In this document: positions 7,997 to 13,909 of the stretch, one piece after another
How the letters are laid out: every line of letters begins with the position of its first letter
Numbering within the stretch: position 1 is the first letter of the stretch
Program-made: the position numbers and the translations under genes
Notes under the pieces: generated by a model
Told to the model about the DNA's origin: nothing
The model's database searches: none
What the model saw: only the letters and a program-made list of their open reading frames with translations
NCBI GenBank assembly: GCA_029558215.1
Contig: JAKQFZ010000483.1
Location: 1 to 13,909, forward strand
Direction of reading: 5' to 3'
DNA: 13,909 nt
Source: Candidatus Omnitrophota bacterium
Lineage (GTDB): Bacteria > Hinthialibacterota > Hinthialibacteria > JAKQFZ01

Positions 7997-10093
7997 TTAC
8001 TCAAAAAGAGGTCTTCCGTCCATATAAGCAGGCACGGGCACTCCAAAATTCTGCAGTATCGTTGGTGCCATATCCATAATCCCGGGATCAGACTTGTCCA
8101 CCTTTCTGTTGCAGAACAAGACACCTGGAATCTGTCTCCAGTCAATGCAGTGGTCGCCGCTCCAGGACTTTGTGTTGTCGTCAAAAACTTCTGATGTGAC
8201 GCGGGCAACTGCCGCTTCCCAGGATGCCCGATAGCCTCTGTTGTATCCGATCACCAGGTCTGGGGCGTTGACCACGTAAGGGCCGGTCATGTGCGTCTTG
8301 CTGTCAAATGCCTCACGAATACCAATCTCACCGGTCTGCTCATCTTTGAGGTCTTTCAGCTTTTCGATGATCTCTTTCTTGAGGGCTTCCGCTTCTTGGC
8401 CGGGTTCGACAGTTCCCTGGGCTTCACGACCTTTGATGTTCAGGAAAATGCCCGTGAGACCCAGAGTGAAAGCCTTTGTTTTTGACCAGTCCACGCCTTG
8501 GAAATAGTCTCCTGATTCCTTGAGTCCATCTTTCAGGGCGAGGTATCCATTCTGATGCAGCCAGGCATTGAGATTCACTCCACGTCGGAATGAACAGAAT
8601 CCGTGGTCGGACATGACAAAGAAAAGCGTCTTGTCATCAAGTTTCGCCATGGTTCTCCCGACCAGATCGTCCATGCGAACATAGAGATCCTCAATGGCGT
8701 TCTTGTGTCGGTCTTGTTCCTTGTTTCGGTTGGCAGGATGATCGGGTTCCAGATAGCGCCAAAACGTGTGCTGGATGCGGTCGGTCGCATCAAACACGCA
8801 GGCACACACCCCTTTCCGAGTTTTGGAGAGGGCGTTGAAGAACATCTCCTCGCGTTCCTGGTGATACTGATAGGCTTGCTTCAGAAACGCATCTTCATCA
8901 ATAACCCGTTCGTTGAGTGCCCAGGTGTCCTCAGCCAGACCGAGCGTGGCGTATTTGCCCTGCATTTTTGAAAGATAGACCGAGAACGCCACTGGATGGG
9001 AGACTGGCATTGCAGGGCTTTCCGGATCAAGGTTGATTGGGGTGACATAGAGCTCAAACTGCGGGCTGACCTGACGAAGCATGAACATGCAGATGCCCTT
9101 GACCGAAGACCAGCGGCCGATCTTGAATTCCAGAGTCACCCAATTGGAATAGATGCCCTGCCGAAGATGAATGACTTCATCGCCCACAGTCAGTTCTGCC
9201 GCATTGGCATCGGGCAAGACCTTGATAGTGATCGGAATGCGCAGTTCACCACCTTCAGACCCTGGGGCAGGAGGGCCTGAAATGTACGTTTCAATTCGGT
9301 TGTCAGAAACTCTGACGGGAATCTGAACACCGCCGGTGTGTGTGACGCCCGATCCGTTCTGGCTGCTGTAGAACGTGAATGTCCCTTGAGAGCCTCGAAT
9401 GTCGGGAACACACATTGCCGAGAGGGAGACTCCGCGAAACTTCTCTGGCGGGAATGTGATCGGAACCCGAAGAATGGAACCGAAGACACCTTTGTTGCCC
9501 AGCAACACCCAGAAGGGAGTGCTCTTGCGGAGCAGTCTTAACTCGGCTTTTCCGCCGGAACCGGTCACGCAAGAGGACAACACGGGAAAATACGTCTTGG
9601 GATCGCGTGTGAGAAAGTCGAAGATGTTGTGCTTACCGGGATTGACGCCCGTTTGGAAGGAGGACCACGCCACGGGAGACATCGCTGGCGACATCGTTCT
9701 CAACGGCACGAAGCAGCCTTGCTCGGCGAGTTTGGAGAAGTTCGGCAACTTACCCTCTTCCATGAATCTCTTGGTCAGTTTGGGATCCAATCCGTCGAGT
9801 CCCACAACGACCACTTTCTTGTACGTTGCCGATTTGTACGGGTTGCGGCTAAAAATCAACCGGTACAACAGCCGAAGTGGCCAAGTCAGGATCATGAGAA
9901 AAGCCAACGCAAACGTGGCAAAGAGAACGAGAAACGAAGACATGAACGCGAACCCGGCACCAGGCCCAATATAGGCATGGGCGGAGGGGGTTGCGATCAA
10001 TACAAACAACGCCACCGAGAGCACCGCAGCCCAACGGCACAATGTCCGCGGTGTCTGCGGATTATGACCGAAGCATTCTCTTTCAACTGACAT
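7997..10093 (-). CDS. Membrane-tethered AP-superfamily phosphohydrolase/phosphodiesterase (long form)
   Basis: The ATG at 10093 is chosen because AGAGG lies 7 nt upstream; a TTG two codons earlier is less likely. The protein has 698 residues (numbered here from the ATG). Two hydrophobic segments, about 20-40 and 48-80, flank a short loop with YIGPGAG. Arg/Lys-rich sequence follows the second (RLLYRLIFSRNPYK), so the positive-inside rule puts the catalytic domain in the cytoplasm. Active-site residues are Asp100, candidate nucleophile Ser139 (MSPVAW), Asp438 and His442 (TDRIQH), Asp496-His497 (MSDHGF) and His648 (WSGDHC). The nucleophile-to-Asp gap is 299 residues because of a beta-rich insert, as in the Tat-exported paralogue 66 nt downstream. 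The stop of the preceding AP gene is only 10 nt upstream. Substrate unknown. Confidence 0.9.
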   Translation of the reverse strand: MSVERECFGHNPQTPRTLCRWAAVLSVALFVLIATPSAHAYIGPGAGFAFMSSFLVLFATFALAFLMILTWPLRLLYRLIFSRNPYKSATYKKVVVVGLDGLDPKLTKRFMEEGKLPNFSKLAEQGCFVPLRTMSPAMSPVAWSSFQTGVNPGKHNIFDFLTRDPKTYFPVLSSCVTGSGGKAELRLLRKSTPFWVLLGNKGVFGSILRVPITFPPEKFRGVSLSAMCVPDIRGSQGTFTFYSSQNGSGVTHTGGVQIPVRVSDNRIETYISGPPAPGSEGGELRIPITIKVLPDANAAELTVGDEVIHLRQGIYSNWVTLEFKIGRWSSVKGICMFMLRQVSPQFELYVTPINLDPESPAMPVSHPVAFSVYLSKMQGKYATLGLAEDTWALNERVIDEDAFLKQAYQYHQEREEMFFNALSKTRKGVCACVFDATDRIQHTFWRYLEPDHPANRNKEQDRHKNAIEDLYVRMDDLVGRTMAKLDDKTLFFVMSDHGFCSFRRGVNLNAWLHQNGYLALKDGLKESGDYFQGVDWSKTKAFTLGLTGIFLNIKGREAQGTVEPGQEAEALKKEIIEKLKDLKDEQTGEIGIREAFDSKTHMTGPYVVNAPDLVIGYNRGYRASWEAAVARVTSEVFDDNTKSWSGDHCIDWRQIPGVLFCNRKVDKSDPGIMDMAPTILQNFGVPVPAYMDGRPLFE

Positions 10094-10103
10094 GGGCAAA
10101 CCT

Positions 10104-11405
10104 CTAGAATGAGTTCAAGATGATGGATGACAGGTCAGTGATGCAAAGGTTGTCCGAGGTACCCGCCCGAGACCAGAAGAAGGCGTCATCCCATGTGTGC
10201 ATTCCCGTCAGGGACGTCCGAGTGAAGACTTCAGGACATCGTAGACCTGCCTTCAGATCGTAACCATCATGTCCTACGACTACCAGATCAGGCCCTTCGG
10301 ATACATAGGGACCCGAGTAGATGTCTTCAGCCCGATGCACAGCCTGAATGACTTTTTCTCCCGAGCATTCCAACGCGAGCAATTTCGCCGTCATTTCCTG
10401 TTTCAACGGTTCCACATCCTGCGCTGCAACGCATCCATTGGGAAATCGGTCTGAGCGATGAATCATGATCCGGCCTGGATCCATGACAAAAGCTCTGGAC
10501 TCGGCGCTCATCTGCTCGAGAGACTCCGGCTGTTCCACATCAAATTTCAGATATCCCTCGTTGTGGAGCCATCGGGTGAGATAAACTTCCTGCCGAATGC
10601 CTGTGAATCCGTGATCAGACAGCATGAAGAAGCCATCCGCGGCATCATCACGTCCCGATTCGCCCTGAAACTTCTGATAGAGCCAACCGATAAAAGCATC
10701 TACCTGACGATAGAAATCGAGAAAGGCCGCGTGGTAAGGATGCTCCGTGTTGTCAAGGGCATCCCAAAGATAGTGGTGCAGTCGGTCCGTTCCAGTGATG
10801 ACCACTTGGAGATAATCCCACTCCTCGGCCTGAAGGAAGAACTCGACCGCCTTTTTGCGCGCTGCCAGTGTTTCGTTGAGTTCCTTGATGCATAGAGCAT
10901 GGTCATCGCGACAGGCAGCGGTGTTGATGTCAATTCGATAGCCCATCTTCTCCAGATCGGATTTGTACTTCAACGGAGTGACGGCTTTGCGCAAATCTAT
11001 GGCGACAAAACCGGACACCAGAACGCCATTCATTGGCTGCGCGGGGTATGTCCCCGGCTGATTCAGCACGATGGAACGCTTGCGCTTGTTCTCCAGTTTG
11101 TCCCAGAGAACCATGGCTTTCACATCACGATAGTTGGGATATCGAACAGCGTAGGAGCCTGGCTTCAGATCGGTGAACCCGAAAATGCCATGTGTTCCTG
11201 GATTGGCTCCCGTCATGAAGCTCGGCCAGCTCACAGCAGAGATCTCGGGCAGAGTCACTTTCATCTGCTGAAGTCTGCCTTGGGAGAAAATCCGAGCCGC
11301 ATTCGGCATGGTGCCGTCTGCAACAAAACGCTGAAGCAGAGTGAAGGGCACTCCGTCCAGTCCAAGAACACAGGTTTTCTTTTTCTTGCTTTTGAAGAAA
11401 AGCAC
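10104..11405 (-). CDS. Short AP-superfamily phosphohydrolase/phosphomutase (COG3379-like)
   Basis: The start is a GTG: AGGAGG lies about 10 nt upstream and an in-frame stop two codons before it excludes a longer form. The 433-residue protein has no signal or TM segment, so it should be cytoplasmic. Its Lys-rich N-terminus (FKSKKKK) leads into the first metal motif GLDGVP (Asp17). The candidate nucleophile is Ser56 (ISAVSW), followed by TGANPGTHGIFGF. Asp207 with His211 (TDRLHH), Asp264-His265 (LSDHGF) and His403 (GMHTW) complete the set expected for two-metal phosphohydrolases of this superfamily. It lacks the long insert and the DWS-TKA...GRE block of the other three. It heads a tight pair with the membrane-tethered paralogue (10 nt gap). 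Substrate unknown. Confidence 0.88.
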   Translation of the reverse strand: MLFFKSKKKKTCVLGLDGVPFTLLQRFVADGTMPNAARIFSQGRLQQMKVTLPEISAVSWPSFMTGANPGTHGIFGFTDLKPGSYAVRYPNYRDVKAMVLWDKLENKRKRSIVLNQPGTYPAQPMNGVLVSGFVAIDLRKAVTPLKYKSDLEKMGYRIDINTAACRDDHALCIKELNETLAARKKAVEFFLQAEEWDYLQVVITGTDRLHHYLWDALDNTEHPYHAAFLDFYRQVDAFIGWLYQKFQGESGRDDAADGFFMLSDHGFTGIRQEVYLTRWLHNEGYLKFDVEQPESLEQMSAESRAFVMDPGRIMIHRSDRFPNGCVAAQDVEPLKQEMTAKLLALECSGEKVIQAVHRAEDIYSGPYVSEGPDLVVVGHDGYDLKAGLRCPEVFTRTSLTGMHTWDDAFFWSRAGTSDNLCITDLSSIILNSF

Positions 11406-11508
11406 GCTCTAAGACCCTCCTCTTGGCACGCTGACCCCTTCGGCTCCTTCTGAGAAACGGGAAGTCTCAATCCCTCTCTCATACAAGGAAGGTTTGGGGC
11501 AAGGCACT

Positions 11509-11519
11509 TTCGGAAACCA
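11509..11519 (-). promoter_or_regulatory. Second copy of the 11-mer TGGTTTCCGAA, upstream of the short AP gene
   Basis: This exact 11-mer lies in the 269-nt gap between cysC and the short AP gene, about 104 nt before its GTG. A related TCCGAAA lies some 40 nt further upstream. Because an intrinsic terminator closes the cysC unit at 11581-11606, a promoter for the AP genes should lie in 11405-11580, which makes this a plausible regulatory site. I could not find a convincing -35/-10 pair in the gap. Confidence 0.22.
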
Positions 11520-11580
11520 CTCCCTTCTGTTGATGACCGTATCGGCTCAGTTTCGGAGTGAGAGATGCTATGCTCTCCCG

Positions 11581-11606
11581 AAAAAGGGTGCTCAGAGTGC
11601 ACCCTT
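11581..11606 (-). terminator. Rho-independent terminator after cysC
   Basis: On the minus strand, an 8-bp perfect stem AAGGGTGC / GCACCCTT encloses the 7-nt loop ACTCTGA; the stem end runs into a stretch of five T (TTTTT at 11585-11581). It lies 68 nt beyond the cysC stop codon. It separates the sat-AP-cysC unit from the following AP-hydrolase genes, although read-through is possible. Confidence 0.85.
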
Positions 11607-11674
11607 CATGTTGTCTTGTATGAAGTGTGAACTCTGAACAGGATCGCAGCGGGAGCCTTCTATGGGCATCCGTC

Positions 11675-12277
11675 CTAGATGTACCCGAGCGCCTTCAGTC
11701 TCTGCTTGATCTCTTCCTCTTCCTCGGCGCTGTATTCGTTTTCCGAATCCGAGGCGGGAATGTAGTTCATCAATTCCAGTGTTCTGATGATCTTTGCGAT
11801 GCTTTCCTGAACAGTTTCTTTGCTGGAATCAACGATGATCTCAGGATTGTCCGGCTCCTCATAGGGATCGTCCACGCCGGTGAAGTTCTTGATCTCACCC
11901 TTCAGCGCTTTCTTATACAACCCCTTCACGTCACGTTCGGAAAGCACTTCAATCGGACACTTGACGTAGACCTCAACAAAACGCCCGATCAGTTTTCTGT
12001 TTTCATTGCGTACAGACTTGTACGGGGAGATCGCTGCGGAGATAGCGACAACGTCGTTTCGTGTCAATAGATGGCAGACGAACCCGATGCGCCGAATGTT
12101 GATGTCACGATCTTCCTTTGAGAAGCCCAAACCTTTGCTGAGGTTGGTTCGCACCACATCACCATCGAGGATCTCGACCTTCATGCCGCGTTCGAGCAGA
12201 ATCTGCTCAACCTGTTCCGCCAAGGTGGACTTTCCGGCACCTGAAAGTCCTGTGAACCACAAAGTGAACCCTTTCAT
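11675..12277 (-). CDS. cysC: Adenylylsulfate (APS) kinase CysC with an acidic C-terminal LGYI extension
   Basis: CysC phosphorylates APS with ATP to give PAPS, the sulfate donor for sulfotransferases or PAPS reductase, in the cytoplasm. The 200-residue product starts directly at the nucleotide-binding fold: Walker A GLSGAGKST at 10-18, LDGDVVR at 37-43, the RDINIRRIGF block near 57-66, and FTGVDDPYEEP at 132-142. The kinase proper ends near residue 172. A further 28 residues follow, very acidic (AEEEEEI) and ending in KQRLKALGYI, a tail not expected in CysC and nearly repeated in the small RHH-like protein at 5638-5832. The ATG at 12277 follows GGAGG by 9 nt. It is 74 nt after the AP-hydrolase gene and shares its transcription unit with sat, which supplies its substrate. 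Confidence 0.95.
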   Translation of the reverse strand: MKGFTLWFTGLSGAGKSTLAEQVEQILLERGMKVEILDGDVVRTNLSKGLGFSKEDRDINIRRIGFVCHLLTRNDVVAISAAISPYKSVRNENRKLIGRFVEVYVKCPIEVLSERDVKGLYKKALKGEIKNFTGVDDPYEEPDNPEIIVDSSKETVQESIAKIIRTLELMNYIPASDSENEYSAEEEEEIKQRLKALGYI

Positions 12278-12351
12278 TCAAACTGTCCTCCAAGAATTTG
12301 ATTTCCAAAAGCATCTATCGAAATCGGGCTGCTCTGCGCCCGAGCCGTGCA

Positions 12352-13731
12352 TCAGAGAATGGACGTTCCGATCATGTCTTCCGGAACGGTCACATCGAAA
12401 TACTTCAATATCGTCGGCGCGATATCGTAAATCGAGTAGTCGTCTTTTGGTGCAACCGTTCTTCCTGCGCCCGGTGCGAACACGAATATGCCATACTCTG
12501 CGTGGTTGGCGTCATCGGGACCGGTGTCGTTCTCATACATATAAATTGAACCCACACCAACGGAACCTGCCGAGCGCCAGTCGAGATTCCCAAGGTACAC
12601 AATCAAGTCAGGGGGAATGCCCGTTGCCTGCCGATAGACTTCTTCGGGTCTGAACGCCTTGGTACCGATGTTGTTTCCCTGCTCATCAACAATGCCTTCA
12701 AGGGCGGCCTTGACTTCGTCGCGGAATTGCTCGTACTCGGCCTGGGGAATCTGGCCTTGTGGTTCGCGACCTTGAACATTCAGGAACAGACGGCTGTAAT
12801 AACCCCCTTCACCCCAGGCTTTGGTCTTGCTCCAGTCTATCATGTCGAGTTCCATGCGAGAGGGTTTCGTCGGCTTCTCTTTCAGTGTCAGCCAGCCCTT
12901 TTGCTGAAGCCACTCGTTGATGCAGATCGCGCCCGTCATGGTCTTGGCCCCGTGGTCGGATACCAACATCACGGATGTGTCCGGCTCAAGAATCTCGAGC
13001 GTCTTACCGATTTCCTCATCGAGATACTTGTAGTAGTCCTCGATGACGTTTTCATAGGGATTGCCCGGCTCATAGAGTCTGTGGCTCTTGTCAAAGTAAC
13101 GCCAGAAGCCATGATGAATTCGGTCAACTCCCATCTCGACCATCATGGCGAAATCATAACTGTCCGAAGTGTAGAACTTCCGAAACGCTTTGAAACGTCT
13201 TCGGGTCATCTCGTAGATGGCAGCAACCAGTTTGTCCTTGTTGTCGGTGCGGAAGTCCTTGACGTCAATAATGTAGTCGCCGTCAGCAGCCTCATCGAGA
13301 TCCTTTTTGATCTCATCCGGGTACGTGAACTGAACGTCCTTGCTCGGCGTCAGAAAACTGGCTACAAGCACACCGTTCAGAGGCTTGGGCGGATAGGTCT
13401 GTGGCACGCCAAACACCAGGGATTTCAGACGGTTTCTGGATAGATAGTTCCAAACCGTCTTGTCCTTAACGTACTTGGCATTGGCGAAAAACAGGTCTTC
13501 GTAGTCATAGCTCTTTCGATTCCGAAAACCATAAAACCCCAACATACCCGGATCCTTTGATGTCATCATTGCTGTCCAGGCAGGAACAGTAATTGGGGGC
13601 AGTGTGGACTTCAGTGGTCCCGCTATTCCACGTTGCACCAGGCTGCGAATGTTGGGCAGACGATCCAGCCAGGCATCAAAGACCAACTGCGGAGTGGCGC
13701 AGTCCAGTCCGATGATCACCAGTTTGGACAT
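12352..13731 (-). CDS. AP-superfamily phosphohydrolase/phosphodiesterase between sat and cysC
   Basis: The 459-residue protein has no signal peptide or TM segment and should be cytoplasmic, with its PAPS-pathway neighbours. Metal and catalytic residues fit the type I phosphodiesterase/nucleotide pyrophosphatase pattern: Asp10 (GLDCAT), nucleophile Thr48 (ITVPAW), Asp203 and His207 (VDRIHH), Asp259-His260 (VSDHGA), and His410 (NHAEYG). The other three paralogues here have Ser at the nucleophile position; Thr is usual in nucleotide pyrophosphatase/phosphodiesterases. It also has the DWSKTKA...GREPQG block shared with the two long paralogues. The start is the ATG at 13731, with AAGGAG 8 nt upstream; a GTG two codons earlier sits too close to that site. 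The sat stop is 2 nt away, so translation is probably coupled. A role with APS, PAPS or a sulfated product is inference. Confidence 0.9.
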   Translation of the reverse strand: MSKLVIIGLDCATPQLVFDAWLDRLPNIRSLVQRGIAGPLKSTLPPITVPAWTAMMTSKDPGMLGFYGFRNRKSYDYEDLFFANAKYVKDKTVWNYLSRNRLKSLVFGVPQTYPPKPLNGVLVASFLTPSKDVQFTYPDEIKKDLDEAADGDYIIDVKDFRTDNKDKLVAAIYEMTRRRFKAFRKFYTSDSYDFAMMVEMGVDRIHHGFWRYFDKSHRLYEPGNPYENVIEDYYKYLDEEIGKTLEILEPDTSVMLVSDHGAKTMTGAICINEWLQQKGWLTLKEKPTKPSRMELDMIDWSKTKAWGEGGYYSRLFLNVQGREPQGQIPQAEYEQFRDEVKAALEGIVDEQGNNIGTKAFRPEEVYRQATGIPPDLIVYLGNLDWRSAGSVGVGSIYMYENDTGPDDANHAEYGIFVFAPGAGRTVAPKDDYSIYDIAPTILKYFDVTVPEDMIGTSIL

Positions 13732-13733
13732 GG

Positions 13734-13909
13734 TCACTTCTCCTTCTTTTCCTGCGCCTTGCCATCCACCTTCTGACGCGCATGCTTTATCAGTACCTCG
13801 GCGACCTCAGGTCGGGTGAACTCCACTGGAGGCAATTCGGCACGGGAGAGCATTTCGCGGACTTTGGTACCGCTCAGATGAACATGCTGATCGGCGTCAT
13901 GCGGGCAGG
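13734..13909 (-). CDS. sat: Sulfate adenylyltransferase (ATP sulfurylase), C-terminal end only
   Basis: Only the last 57 codons lie in the window; the gene continues beyond 13909. They carry the highly conserved end of the dissimilatory/fungal-type ATP sulfurylase: CPHD...HVHLSGTKVREML followed by PPVEFTRPEVAEVL. A lysine-rich end (AQEKKEK) follows, with no fused APS kinase domain, consistent with the separate cysC two genes on. The enzyme makes APS and pyrophosphate from ATP and sulfate. The stop overlaps the region of the next gene's ribosome-binding site, and only 2 nt separate it from the next ATG, which shows a co-transcribed unit. Confidence 0.93.
   Translation of the reverse strand, partial: CPHDADQHVHLSGTKVREMLSRAELPPVEFTRPEVAEVLIKHARQKVDGKAQEKKEK

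Noticed and set aside
11479..11622. Inverted 9-mers TCATACAAG and CTTGTATGA around 130 nt apart, flanking the cysC terminator region
   Set aside because: No target-site duplication or transposase remnant accompanies them; probably chance similarity.
13732..13737. GTG start two codons upstream for the sat-linked AP enzyme
   Set aside because: It would place the AAGGAG ribosome-binding site only about 2 nt from the start; the ATG at 13731 has normal spacing.

Overview
The window is bacterial, with every supported gene on the minus strand, so transcription runs from high to low coordinates. The species cannot be named. A lipoprotein signal on a SurA/PrsA-like isomerase, a Tat signal, and housekeeping genes of ordinary bacterial type (truA, comM) suggest a free-living, probably diderm bacterium of medium GC content. 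No mobile element, CRISPR array, tRNA or rRNA was seen.

Region A (13909 to about 11581) is a compact unit: the 3' end of sat (ATP sulfurylase), an alkaline-phosphatase (AP) superfamily phosphohydrolase starting 2 nt later, and cysC (APS kinase). It ends in a clear intrinsic terminator at 11581-11606. Sat and CysC together make PAPS. No APS/PAPS reductase or sulfotransferase is visible here, so the use of the PAPS is not shown.

Region B (11580 to about 5600) holds three more AP-superfamily enzymes and a 64-residue ribbon-helix-helix-like protein. The first is small and apparently cytoplasmic. The second is a long form with two N-terminal membrane segments that probably place its catalytic domain in the cytoplasm. 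The third is a long paralogue with a twin-arginine export signal. The small protein ends in almost the same tail as CysC (LGYI preceded by an acidic and basic helix), which links regions A and B. Tandem inverted repeats follow its stop codon.

Region C (about 5600 to 1) starts with a three-TM protein whose layout resembles EMC3/TMCO1 (DUF106, Oxa1 superfamily). Next comes a good sigma70-like promoter driving a two-domain PpiC lipoprotein, comM, truA and the start of a small membrane protein.

The least ordinary part is the combined locus of regions A and B: PAPS synthesis genes, four AP-superfamily hydrolases in different cell compartments, and unrelated proteins sharing a C-terminal LGYI tail. 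Its substrate cannot be read from the sequence.
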